DNA from: Mucilaginibacter aquatilis
Lineage (GTDB): Bacteria > Bacteroidota > Bacteroidia > Sphingobacteriales > Sphingobacteriaceae
NCBI RefSeq assembly: GCF_009755275.1
Contig: NZ_WQLA01000001.1
Span: forward strand, 924,578-988,577
Direction of reading: 5' to 3'
Length of the DNA: 64,000 bases
Positions 8,553 through 17,265 of this stretch are shown here, one piece after another (position 1 is the first letter of the stretch; the number at the start of each line of letters is the position of its first letter). The translations under genes and the position numbers were made by a program. A model generated the notes under the pieces. It did not search any database. It had not been told where the DNA came from and worked only from the letters and a program-made list of their open reading frames with translations.

Positions 8553-9215
8553 ATGAAACACATTGCCAAGCAAATTACTCAAATAATGCTACTTGCTTCA
8601 GGTTTGCTATGCCTGGGTATGGCTGCTGTAAATGCGCAGGTAAAAGGTGTTAAAAAAAACAAGCCTGCAGCACGCGTTACCGCAAGTACTCCCCTATCAA
8701 ACTTTACCAAAGAGGCATTTGAGGCTGGCATTGAATTTCACCTGCCCGAAGCGTTCAAAGAAGTTTCAGCTGCAAATAACGAAAACTTTTCTTTTGATTA
8801 CGGCATGGAACTGCCGGGAAAAGATTTTGAGGTTTGGATGCAGGTGCACTCCTTAAAGCAAAACTGGGCAAGCTACGAGCAGGTTAAAAACGTTACCGGA
8901 AAAACCCTTGCCAACCCCGATTCGGCTTACCTTGAAGCCGCCCGTGCCCACGCTGCAGCGCTGAGTGATGATACGAGGTTTTTTACACGTAATTTACCTC
9001 CAAGTATATTAAGCGAGTACAATGCCGATTCGGGCAAAACATATTTGCTTAACCTGGCCGATTTGCCTGACACCAAGCATTACAAATACGCCCTCATTAT
9101 AGCTGTGCAAAAAGACCACACAGGCTATATGCTGGCTGTTTGCCTCACCAACGTTAAAGGTCCCGACTTTTTTAAAAACATAAACAAAGCGCGCGATTGT
9201 ATGCGTTTTAAATAG
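8553..9215 (+). CDS. hypothetical secreted protein
   Basis: Protein of 220 residues with a signal peptide of about 29 residues (ending AAVNAQ) and a Lys-rich stretch just after it. The mature part contains ELPGKDFEVWMQVHSLKQNW and a C-terminal segment YKYALIIAVQKDHTGYMLAV that looks like a beta-strand pair. I do not recognise a family. It has its own promoter and is not in an obvious operon; the next gene, parE, starts 165 bases later. Probably periplasmic. Confidence 0.75.
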   Translation: MKHIAKQITQIMLLASGLLCLGMAAVNAQVKGVKKNKPAARVTASTPLSNFTKEAFEAGIEFHLPEAFKEVSAANNENFSFDYGMELPGKDFEVWMQVHSLKQNWASYEQVKNVTGKTLANPDSAYLEAARAHAAALSDDTRFFTRNLPPSILSEYNADSGKTYLLNLADLPDTKHYKYALIIAVQKDHTGYMLAVCLTNVKGPDFFKNINKARDCMRFK

Positions 9216-9380
9216 CAGCGCAACCTTGCCCATTGCCAATAATTTTAGTATGTTTGATGATAACAAAAGTTGTTATTACAAGGATACATTGCCATTTGCG
9301 CATATTATTGAATACCATTTCGTTGCATACTGATGGTGTAAGTTAATCCTTTCCTGAGGTAGCAATTAAACAGTTTTTAC

Positions 9381-11261
9381 ATGGCAGAAGGCATCAATTA
9401 TAGTGAAGATAGTATACGGTCGCTTGATTGGAAAGAGCACATAAGGCTCCGTCCGGGTATGTATATAGGTAAACTGGGCGATGGCTCGGCTTATGATGAT
9501 GGCATATACGTACTACTGAAAGAGATTGTAGATAACTCAATAGATGAGTTTGTGATGGGTGCCGGCCGCAGTATTGACGTAAGCATGAACGATCATAAAG
9601 TATCGGTACGTGATTACGGCCGGGGCATTCCGCTTGGTAAGGTAGTTGATTGCGTATCTAAAATTAATACAGGCGGTAAGTATGACAGTAAAGCCTTCCA
9701 AAAATCGGTTGGTTTAAATGGTGTAGGTACCAAAGCCGTAAACGCGCTTTCTACATCATTCACCGTACAATCATACCGCGACGGCCGCACCAAAATAGCC
9801 GAGTTTACCAAAGGCGAACTTGTGCGCGATGAGGCCGAAAAGGAAACCACACAGCGCAACGGTACAGCTATCAATTTTTATCCTGATGATAGCATATTCC
9901 GTAATTACCGCTTTATACCGGAGTTTGTACAAAACATGATATGGAACTATGTGTTCCTGAACGCCGGTTTAACCATCAACTTTAACGGAGAAAAATACTT
10001 TTCGCAAAACGGACTTAAAGATCTGCTTGATCGTAAAACCGATGCCGATAACATTCGCTATCCCATCATACACCTTAAAGGTGAGGATATTGAAATAGCC
10101 ATGACCCACGGCCAGCAGTACGGCGAGGAGTACTATTCATTTGTAAACGGTCAGCATACCACGCAGGGCGGTACTCACCAGGCAGCCTTTCGTGAGGCTG
10201 TGGTAAAAACCATCCGCGAGCATTTCAAAAAAGATTTTGATGCTGCAGATATCCGGGCATCTATTGTTGCGGCTATTGCCATAAAAGTACAGGAACCGGT
10301 ATTTGAATCACAAACAAAAACTAAGCTGGGCTCGCAAAATATTGGCCCCGATGGTCCCACTGTTCGTACGTTCATTAATGATTTCCTTACAACACAGTTA
10401 GATAACTACCTGCACAAAAACCCGGCGACAGCCGATGCTTTGCTGAAACGTATTTTACAATCAGAGCGTGAACGCAAGGATATTGCCGGTATAAAAAAGC
10501 TAGCCAATGAGCGCGCAAAAAAAGCATCATTGCACAACCGCAAACTGCGCGACTGCAAGGTGCATTTTGATGACAACCATGAGCGTAAACAGGAAACAAC
10601 CTTATTTATTACGGAGGGTGACTCGGCAAGTGGTTCTATTACCAAATCTCGCGATGTGGCTACACAGGCGGTATTCAGCTTAAAAGGTAAACCACTTAAC
10701 TGTTTTGGCCTAACTAAAAAGGTTGTGTATGAAAACGAAGAGTTTAACCTTTTACAGCACGCATTAAATATTGAAGATGGAATTGATGGCCTGCGTTACA
10801 ATAATATTGTAATAGCAACAGATGCCGACGTTGACGGCATGCACATCCGTTTACTGATCATGACTTTCTTTTTGCAGTTTTTCCCTGATGTGGTTAAAGC
10901 GGGTCACGTTTTTATATTACAAACGCCTTTATTCCGCGTACGTAATAAAAAGGAAACTATTTATTGCTACAGTGACGAAGAGCGCAGAAATGCTATTGCC
11001 AAATTAGGCAACAAGCCCGAGATTACACGCTTTAAAGGTTTGGGTGAAATATCCCCGGATGAGTTTGGCCTTTTCATTGGAAAGGATATGCGCCTCGATC
11101 CTGTGATTTTAAAAGATGCTAACATTAAAGGATTACTTGAATACTTTATGGGCAAAAACACGCCAACCCGCCAGCAACATATTGTGCAAAACCTGCGGGT
11201 AGAAAAAGACGATGCCACCGTGAATCCGCTGGTTTCGGAACCGGAAGCTTTGGTAGCTTAA
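9381..11261 (+). CDS. parE: type IIA topoisomerase B subunit (ParE-like)
   Basis: ATPase subunit of topoisomerase IV, which decatenates and relaxes DNA. The GHKL ATPase shows Glu48 and Asn52 in [19 protein letters not shown] at 77-84 and [13 protein letters not shown] from 111. The TOPRIM domain has EGD at 412-414 and DADVDG at 481-486, the metal-binding acids. It ends with the family's [10 protein letters not shown] region. 626 residues is right for ParE or GyrB; the N-terminal [17 protein letters not shown] is typical of Bacteroidota ParE. The parC partner is not adjacent: a terminator follows and then an outer-membrane gene. GyrB cannot be excluded without alignment. Confidence 0.88.
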   Translation: MAEGINYSEDSIRSLDWKEHIRLRPGMYIGKLGDGSAYDDGIYVLLKEIVDNSIDEFVMGAGRSIDVSMNDHKVSVRDYGRGIPLGKVVDCVSKINTGGKYDSKAFQKSVGLNGVGTKAVNALSTSFTVQSYRDGRTKIAEFTKGELVRDEAEKETTQRNGTAINFYPDDSIFRNYRFIPEFVQNMIWNYVFLNAGLTINFNGEKYFSQNGLKDLLDRKTDADNIRYPIIHLKGEDIEIAMTHGQQYGEEYYSFVNGQHTTQGGTHQAAFREAVVKTIREHFKKDFDAADIRASIVAAIAIKVQEPVFESQTKTKLGSQNIGPDGPTVRTFINDFLTTQLDNYLHKNPATADALLKRILQSERERKDIAGIKKLANERAKKASLHNRKLRDCKVHFDDNHERKQETTLFITEGDSASGSITKSRDVATQAVFSLKGKPLNCFGLTKKVVYENEEFNLLQHALNIEDGIDGLRYNNIVIATDADVDGMHIRLLIMTFFLQFFPDVVKAGHVFILQTPLFRVRNKKETIYCYSDEERRNAIAKLGNKPEITRFKGLGEISPDEFGLFIGKDMRLDPVILKDANIKGLLEYFMGKNTPTRQQHIVQNLRVEKDDATVNPLVSEPEALVA

Positions 11262-11273
11262 ACAACTATACGA

Positions 11274-11300
11274 GGGCCTGCTAATGCAGGCCCTTTTTTT
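11274..11300 (+). terminator. Rho-independent terminator after parE
   Basis: Eight-base stem GGGCCTGC / GCAGGCCC (11274-11281 and 11286-11293), TAAT loop, seven T. Confidence 0.85.
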
Positions 11301-11413
11301 ATATCAGTATTACAGTTTATTTTTAGCCTTTAATGGATCGATTGGTAGATTTACAGATACTGTCAACCTTACAACATAAAGCGTCTGTATGCAAACTTTG
11401 CAAACAATAAAGG

Positions 11414-11421
11414 TAACTTTG
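11414..11421 (+). promoter_or_regulatory. promoter -7 element
   Basis: TAACTTTG, 28 bases before the ATG at 11450; a TTTG lies upstream at 11397-11400 but is closer than the usual spacing. Confidence 0.45.
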
Positions 11422-11449
11422 CCTTTAATCAACCTGCGGCTTTGCATAA

Positions 11450-12595
11450 ATGAGAAAATACGTTACCCTGATATTGTTAGGATTGCTTTGTGTTACCAAC
11501 GCATATGCGCAACCTAAATTCATAAAAACAATTGCACCTAAGTTTGTACGCAAAATGCTGTTTGAAAAAGACAGCAGCCGCAGCGCAAGCTTCTTTTTAC
11601 TGCCGGTAATTAGCTCCGCACCCGAAACAGGCCTGGAACTTGGTGCCTCAACCCTATACTCTTTTTATACCGATACCAGCAAAGTAACCCGCGTATCAAA
11701 CGTATTTGCCTACGGCACATTTACTACCGAAGGACAACAACGCGTTAGCGTAAGCAGCAGTTACTGGACAGCGCAAAACCGCTATCATTATACGGGGCTT
11801 ATAAGCTATGTAAACTTCCCTTTCAACTTTTATGGCATTGGCAACAACACAGAAAAAAGCAGCGAGCAACGCATAAGCGAAAAAAGGCTGCGCATAAATT
11901 TTAGCGGAGAAAAAAGATTAGGTAACTGGTACCTTGGTTATGTTGCCGGCGGCTACAACTTTACTTACCGCATAGATAACACGGGGAAACCATTTGAAGC
12001 ACAGCTTACCTCTTATGACCGCAATGGCGGCGCAGGTATTTTTGCCGGGCCAAACATAACGTTTGATAACCGTAATAATAACACCTACACTACCAAAGGC
12101 ATGGTAGTAAATGCTTATTTAAATGTAATGCACGGCTTATTTGCCGATAATAACTATAAGGGCAGTTTTTTTAACATAGAATACGCCCAATTTTTTAGCT
12201 TAAGCAAACGGTTTATTGTTGGCTTAAACATCCAAGAACAAAGCTTACTGGGCAACCAAACGCCGTTTTACCTTTTACCCGAACTTGGCAACGACGAAAT
12301 GATGCGCGGATATTATAACGGGCGCTACCGCGATAAAAACCTACTTGCCGGCCAAACAGAATTACGCTATCGCATTAGTGACCGAATAGGCATTGCTGCA
12401 TTTGCAGGGACGGGAACAGTTTTTCGTAACAAACTCGATTTGAAACAATTTAAGCCTAATTATGGAGGCGGCCTTCGCTATTTCTTTGATACGGAGAAAG
12501 GTTTAACCATGCGTATTGATTACGGAGTTGGACAGCAAGCTGCTGGAGAAAAACGTCAGCAAGGCTTTTATATGAGTTTAGGAGAAGCTTTTTAA
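11450..12595 (+). CDS. Omp85/BamA-type outer membrane barrel protein
   Basis: Outer-membrane protein of 381 residues with a signal peptide (ends NAYAQ) and only a beta-barrel, without POTRA repeats. Features typical of the surface-antigen (D15) domain are alternating aromatic strands, the segment GGAGIFAGPNITFDNRNNN, and the closing GGGLRYFFDTEKGLTMRID followed by a last strand ending in aromatic F. Members without POTRA domains are common in Bacteroidota and their roles are mostly unknown; BamA itself is about twice as long. It converges on the rluA-type gene with only ten bases between the stops. Confidence 0.8.
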   Translation: MRKYVTLILLGLLCVTNAYAQPKFIKTIAPKFVRKMLFEKDSSRSASFFLLPVISSAPETGLELGASTLYSFYTDTSKVTRVSNVFAYGTFTTEGQQRVSVSSSYWTAQNRYHYTGLISYVNFPFNFYGIGNNTEKSSEQRISEKRLRINFSGEKRLGNWYLGYVAGGYNFTYRIDNTGKPFEAQLTSYDRNGGAGIFAGPNITFDNRNNNTYTTKGMVVNAYLNVMHGLFADNNYKGSFFNIEYAQFFSLSKRFIVGLNIQEQSLLGNQTPFYLLPELGNDEMMRGYYNGRYRDKNLLAGQTELRYRISDRIGIAAFAGTGTVFRNKLDLKQFKPNYGGGLRYFFDTEKGLTMRIDYGVGQQAAGEKRQQGFYMSLGEAF

Positions 12596-12605
12596 AGTTC
12601 TCAAT

Positions 12606-14318
12606 TTAAAATTCCTCTGCAAGTTCAAAAGCCATCACCTGTGAGGTTTGCGGATGCAAAAACTCCAGGTAAGATGCCTGTAAGTGCAACCGTTGGCTAT
12701 TTATACCATACAGGTCGTCGCCTACAATAGGTGCGTTAAGCCCTAACTCATGTGCTGAATGCATACGTAACTGATGTGTACGGCCTGTTAAGGGCCAAAA
12801 ATACACTTTTGTAGTGGTAGGGGTACGCAATACCACCTTCCATTTGGTGAGGCTGCGTTTACCGTACTTAAAGCATACTAACTGCCTTGGTCGGTTTTCC
12901 AAATCGCCACGCAATGGAAGGTCAATCTCACCTTCATCATCATTTAATACTTTTGATAACAGCGCTGTATAACGCTTTTTCACCGTACGCTTTAAAAACT
13001 GCGCCTGAATAAATTTGTGAGCTTCCTTTGTTTTAGCAACAACCAAAAGCCCCGATGTTCCCATATCAAGCCGGTGGATAATAAGCGGCTCAATATTACC
13101 CAGCATCACTTTCAGCCGGCTGTAAACCGAATCTTCTATATATACACCGGGTACCGATCTTAAATCGGCAGGTTTATTCACCACAACAAAATATTCATCT
13201 TGGTAAACTATAGTCAAATCAACACCGTGTACATTATTATGCAGCAATGGGTTCTCATCAATCTCCATTCCCTCAAGCATATGTCCTAGTATAGGCTTAC
13301 ACTTGCCGTTACACGCCGGGTAAAACTGCTTGTGCTGCCTTACCTCTGATTTGGGCGCTGCGCCCCACCAAAACTCTGCCATGGCCAAAGGCTTATAACC
13401 ATTTAAAAAAGCATATTGTAACAGCTTGGGTGTTGCGCACTCGCCAGCCGCCGACGGCGGTTTTTGAAAGGCAGTTACACTAAAAATATCATGCAGGCTT
13501 TTGGTTTGCCCCGCTTTGTTTAAAAATGAGTACTGCTCAAATAACTGTTGTTGCAATGCGCCCGAACGTTCTTTGCGCTCATTTTTTAGTACTTCAACTT
13601 TGTCGTCAAATAATTTTATTTCATTTGCTGTATTTTTCAGCAAGCTTTCATTGCTTTGGAGTAAAAGAGCAAGCCTGTGTTTATCATGCAAGCTTTGCTT
13701 AATAAGGTCGGCCTCAAAGTATGTGTACGCATCAGCATCCAACTCACTTTGCTGTGCCACACGCAAAGCTTTACGCTTTGCTTTGTTTTCCTTAAGTTCG
13801 GTTTTTAAGGCTTTAACATTAGCCTCACAGTCAAGCTTCAGTTTGGCCTGGCTTTCTTTCAGGCGCAAGTAAAACTCATCAACTTCCAACGCTTCTATCT
13901 TGGCGTTTATCTCGTTGATGATTTCCTGACCTTTCAAAAAAAAGCTACCCTCGGCCAGCATATCAAATACCGGTGGAACGAATTTATGATGATGATTTGA
14001 ACCGGCTAGTTTACCCGAAAAGGCTGATAAATATCCTATGTTGCCTTCAGCATCCTGCACTACCAGCACGCCAAACATTTTGCCTATGGCGTTGCCTTCT
14101 TTACTATCATCAAGGCCAAAGTTATGGTCAAAATCATTTTGTGTTTTTAGGTATTGCTGCAACTCAGCAGCGGCTATTTCGGTTAGCTTATGGGGTTTGT
14201 AAAAAAACGGAAAAGTAAAATGCTCAGGTAAGGCAATGCCTTCTATGTCGAGCTTATTGAAATAATTAATTTTGCCGTTGTTACCGAGTGTCAATTGCCT
14301 AAAAGTTTGCTGATGCAA
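12606..14318 (-). CDS. RluA family pseudouridine synthase, long form
   Basis: Isomerises uridine to pseudouridine in rRNA or tRNA. The catalytic domain is in the C-terminal 220 residues: VVNKPADLRSVPG, then HRLDMGTSGLLVVAK with the catalytic Asp, KKRYTALL, and GRTHQLRMHSAH. The N-terminal 340 residues are extra, contain a charged coiled-coil (KLDCEANVKALKTELKENKA) and a Cys-containing CNGKCKPILGHMLEG segment; this long architecture is known in some RluA proteins. No ATG is available, so TTG at 14318 is the likely start. It lies 42 bases downstream of the DASH cryptochrome gene on the same strand. Confidence 0.85.
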   Translation of the reverse strand: MHQQTFRQLTLGNNGKINYFNKLDIEGIALPEHFTFPFFYKPHKLTEIAAAELQQYLKTQNDFDHNFGLDDSKEGNAIGKMFGVLVVQDAEGNIGYLSAFSGKLAGSNHHHKFVPPVFDMLAEGSFFLKGQEIINEINAKIEALEVDEFYLRLKESQAKLKLDCEANVKALKTELKENKAKRKALRVAQQSELDADAYTYFEADLIKQSLHDKHRLALLLQSNESLLKNTANEIKLFDDKVEVLKNERKERSGALQQQLFEQYSFLNKAGQTKSLHDIFSVTAFQKPPSAAGECATPKLLQYAFLNGYKPLAMAEFWWGAAPKSEVRQHKQFYPACNGKCKPILGHMLEGMEIDENPLLHNNVHGVDLTIVYQDEYFVVVNKPADLRSVPGVYIEDSVYSRLKVMLGNIEPLIIHRLDMGTSGLLVVAKTKEAHKFIQAQFLKRTVKKRYTALLSKVLNDDEGEIDLPLRGDLENRPRQLVCFKYGKRSLTKWKVVLRTPTTTKVYFWPLTGRTHQLRMHSAHELGLNAPIVGDDLYGINSQRLHLQASYLEFLHPQTSQVMAFELAEEF

Positions 14319-14360
14319 AAATAACGGTTTACTGATTTTGTAAAAAGATACCGGAAGCCC

Positions 14361-15644
14361 TTAAGCTACAGGTTGGCTGTTAAGCCATAGCTTTACGTAT
14401 TCACCTTTGGGGTCAAGTTCGGTATACGCTTTAGGACTGAAATACCTGTTCTCACGTGGATCATTACCCACTCCTGCAATATAAGCCCAATTACCCCAAT
14501 TACTTGCAGGCGAGTAATCAATCAGTTTCTCTTCAAACCATTGTGCGCCGCGGGTCCAGTCAACTTTTAAATCTTTAACCAAATATGCTGCAACAGCCTG
14601 GCGGTGTGCATTGCCAATAAAACCCGTAGCATTAAGTTCATGCATACTGGCGTCAACAAAATGAACACCTGTATCACCGCTTTTCCATTGCTCAAAAAGT
14701 TCTTCCTGATTATCGGCCAGTTCGGGGGCTGCTCCTTTAAAGCCTTCCGGATTAAAGAACCGGTGACTATGCTTTTTAAACATGAAGCGGAAGTAATCAC
14801 GCCACAGTAGTTCAAGCATCAATGGGTGATTATTGATTTCCTGACCGTGTTTTACAACCTCCCAGTATACCTGCCTGGGCGATACACACCCCAAAGCAAG
14901 CCACGGCGATAGCTTTGATGATGCACTATTACGTGTACTTTTGGTATTACGTGCTGCGCTGTAGTTAGCAAAAAACTGCTCAAGCTGATGCCAGGCAATG
15001 GTTTCGCCTCCTTTAAATGAGTAACCTGCCCTTACATCCGCTCCGGGTGCAGGTAAGCCTAAATCGTCAAGAGTTGGTATTTGACCTGCATCTGCCAACG
15101 CTGGCATATTTATCAACTCAGGAGTGGCTAAACAGGGCCTTACGTTACTGTCGCGCTCAACTTTTTTCTTAAACGTGTTAAAGCTGTCAGGTATGTCCTT
15201 AATCGGAAAAGGTAAATCTTCTTTATGGTAAAGCGTATGGCCTATGAAATGCTTAAGGTTCAATTTCATTTTCCATAGCGCTGCTTCAACTTCTTCTGAA
15301 ATGTTGGTTTCTTCTAATGCTACTTCTCTATGATGATAAACCTCATTTACCTCGTATTGCACAGCAAGCTGCGGTATAACCTCCGCAGGATTGCCATGGG
15401 CAATCAACAAATCGGCACCTAACTTTTGGAGGTTATGCCTTAAATCGGCAACACTTTCAATTAAGAACTGCGCACGGTGACTTCCCGTTTTTTGTCCGCC
15501 ACCTGGTGTAACTGTAAAGTAATGGGGGTCAAAAACGTATACAGGTACTATTTTATCTGCCTTACGTGTGGCTTCGAGCAATATTTCATTGTCATGCACA
15601 CGTAAATCATTTCTAAACCAAACCAGTATCGTTCTTTCGCTCAT
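14361..15644 (-). CDS. DASH-type cryptochrome/photolyase
   Basis: FAD-binding photolyase-family protein. The N-terminal domain begins TILVWFRNDLRVHDNEILLE and has the DASH signature KTGSHRAQFLIESVADLR. The FAD domain includes WLALGCVSPRQVYWEV, LLWRDYFRFM, ELNATGFIGNAHRQ and SNWGNWAYIAGVGNDPRENR, all strongly DASH-like. Such proteins repair cyclobutane dimers in single-stranded or looped DNA and may act as light sensors. 427 residues is a normal bacterial length. It is divergent from the TetR gene across a 197-base spacer, and is the second photolyase-family gene in this region. Confidence 0.92.
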   Translation of the reverse strand: MSERTILVWFRNDLRVHDNEILLEATRKADKIVPVYVFDPHYFTVTPGGGQKTGSHRAQFLIESVADLRHNLQKLGADLLIAHGNPAEVIPQLAVQYEVNEVYHHREVALEETNISEEVEAALWKMKLNLKHFIGHTLYHKEDLPFPIKDIPDSFNTFKKKVERDSNVRPCLATPELINMPALADAGQIPTLDDLGLPAPGADVRAGYSFKGGETIAWHQLEQFFANYSAARNTKSTRNSASSKLSPWLALGCVSPRQVYWEVVKHGQEINNHPLMLELLWRDYFRFMFKKHSHRFFNPEGFKGAAPELADNQEELFEQWKSGDTGVHFVDASMHELNATGFIGNAHRQAVAAYLVKDLKVDWTRGAQWFEEKLIDYSPASNWGNWAYIAGVGNDPRENRYFSPKAYTELDPKGEYVKLWLNSQPVA

Positions 15645-15811
15645 TGTTTATAACCAATCCAAATTAACAAACAAAAATGCTAATTTTCTAATTTATACAG
15701 CATAGTTACGGCATTATTTGACACCTTACCAACACTTGTGCATAACCTTAATCACATTCTAATTATTTGATTTTAAACCAGCCTCACACTATTTGGTTAA
15801 TTATAACGTAC

Positions 15812-15823
15812 ATTTATATAAAT
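15812..15823. promoter_or_regulatory. candidate operator palindrome
   Basis: Perfect 12-base palindrome ATTTATATAAAT, 18 bases before the TetR ATG and in the spacer shared with the DASH gene. It could be a TetR site, but it is AT-rich and may be chance. Confidence 0.3.
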
Positions 15824-15841
15824 CATCATATCAGATACACT

Positions 15842-16495
15842 ATGGCTACTACCGAAAGCATTCAGAACGCCTATATTGATTATGTACTTACCGAGGGCCA
15901 TGAGCCAAAATCGGTTTACCTGTTCGCCAAAAACAATGACATGAGCGAGGAGGAATTTTATCGCTTTTTTGGCTCATTTGAAGCAGTTGAACAAAGCATA
16001 TGGGCAGATTATGCCCGCAAAACCATAACCGAAATAAAAACCCAGGAAATATGGCCGCAATACTCGGCGCGTGAGAAAGCTCTATCGTTTTTCTACAGCT
16101 TTTTTGAATTGCTTAAAAGCAGCCGCAGCTTTGCCGTATACAGCATCAGGAAGCATCCGCGTGGCATATCGTCACCAAGGGTACTTGATACGTTTAAAAA
16201 TTTATTTGAGGGCTTTGCCGATGAAATTTTGCGCGATGGGCTGGATAGCGGCGAACTCACCGACCGTAAGTTTTTTGCCAAACGATATAAAGACGGGTTA
16301 TGGATGCAATTTGGCTTTGTGCTGAATTTCTGGATCAATGATAATTCGGCAGGTTTCGAGAAAACTGATGAAGCTATTGAAAAAGGTGTGAACGTTACAT
16401 TCGATCTATTTCAGCGTTCACCTATTGACAACCTTATCGACTACGGAAAATTTCTGGTAAAAAACGGAAATTTTAAGGAGAAAATGGGATTATAA
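15842..16495 (+). CDS. TetR family regulator
   Basis: Protein of 218 residues with a divergent N-terminal TetR helix-turn-helix (about 5-50, including NNDMSEEEFYRFFGSFEAVE) and an all-helical ligand domain. The ATG at 15842 is chosen because the longer frame back to 15767 adds residues unlike the family and overlaps a palindrome. It is the first gene of a co-oriented run (HAD phosphatase, ABC1 kinase, two SDRs, photolyase) and divergent from the DASH gene, so it may control either set. The HTH is weak, so DNA binding is inferred. Confidence 0.78.
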   Translation: MATTESIQNAYIDYVLTEGHEPKSVYLFAKNNDMSEEEFYRFFGSFEAVEQSIWADYARKTITEIKTQEIWPQYSAREKALSFFYSFFELLKSSRSFAVYSIRKHPRGISSPRVLDTFKNLFEGFADEILRDGLDSGELTDRKFFAKRYKDGLWMQFGFVLNFWINDNSAGFEKTDEAIEKGVNVTFDLFQRSPIDNLIDYGKFLVKNGNFKEKMGL

Positions 16496-16568
16496 AAGCC
16501 AGCATCAGCTTATTTAAAAAGGGAAATTAGCCCTTTAAATTGTAAATTTTAATTCAATATATTGAATA

Positions 16569-16596
16569 GCCTTACCACAAGGGTAAGGCCCGGAGG
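16569..16596 (+). promoter_or_regulatory. stem-loop plus strong ribosome binding site
   Basis: GCCTTACC / GGTAAGGC (16569-16576 and 16582-16589) form an eight-base stem with a five-base loop, two bases before a perfect GGAGG (16592-16596) that lies five bases from the ATG at 16602. Such a full Shine-Dalgarno is rare in this phylum. Confidence 0.5.
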
Positions 16597-16601
16597 AACA
16601 C

Positions 16602-17264
16602 ATGTACGCTGCTATTTTTGATATGGACGGTACTCTTGTTGATAACAACCCATATCATTTCAAAACCTGGAAAAACCTGTTTGAACAATACAATCGCGTT
16701 GAGGTAACGCCCGAGCTGTATAATGAAAAATTAAGCGGCGTACCCGGAATGGTTATTATGCGTGAGTTTTTTGCTGATGACTATACCGAGGAGCATATGA
16801 AAGAAATGTTTGATGCCAAAACACTGCAATACAAGCAGGATTACGCACCATACGTGGCCCCGGTAAACGGTTTAGAACGTTTTTTAACCGAATTAAAACA
16901 TGCAGGCGTAAAGCTGGCTGTAGCATCATCGGCAACGGCTTCAAATATTGATTTCATATTAAGCAAGCTGCCTTTCAAACACCTGTTTGACGTTATTATT
17001 GACGGCCCGCGTGTAAGCAAAGCAAAGCCAAACCCACAAATATTTTTGAAAGCAGCCGAAGACCTAGGTGTAAGGCCCGAAAATTGCGTAGTATTTGAAG
17101 ATTCGCTTTCGGGTGTTAAAGCAGGTAATGCTGCAGGCATGAAAGTAATTGGTATTACTACCAGTCATACGGGTGAAGAGCTGCAACCTGTGCATAGGGT
17201 AATTACCGATTACAGCGAAATAACCGAGCGCGATATAGCAGCTTTATTTGAAGTTAACGATTAA
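16602..17264 (+). CDS. HAD phosphatase, beta-phosphoglucomutase-like
   Basis: Haloacid dehalogenase superfamily phosphatase or phosphomutase of 220 residues. Motif I is FDMDGTLVDN with Asp7 and Asp9; motif II is AVASSATASN; motif III has Lys in SKAKPNPQIFLKA; motif IV is VFEDSLSGVKAG. The helical cap between motifs I and II (about 17-90) is that of subfamily I, as in beta-phosphoglucomutase and sugar-phosphate phosphatases. Substrate unknown. The start is fixed by a perfect GGAGG. The stop is one base from the ABC1 kinase start, so the two are translationally linked. Confidence 0.88.
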   Translation: MYAAIFDMDGTLVDNNPYHFKTWKNLFEQYNRVEVTPELYNEKLSGVPGMVIMREFFADDYTEEHMKEMFDAKTLQYKQDYAPYVAPVNGLERFLTELKHAGVKLAVASSATASNIDFILSKLPFKHLFDVIIDGPRVSKAKPNPQIFLKAAEDLGVRPENCVVFEDSLSGVKAGNAAGMKVIGITTSHTGEELQPVHRVITDYSEITERDIAALFEVND

Positions 17265-17265
17265 T

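Noticed and set aside
9260..9276. Hairpin ATAACAA / TTGTTAT after the secreted protein gene
   Set aside because: Short AT-rich stem with no T tract; likely chance.
16512..16540. AAAGGG / CCCTTT hairpin after TetR
   Set aside because: Only six pairs and no clear T run; too weak for a terminator call.
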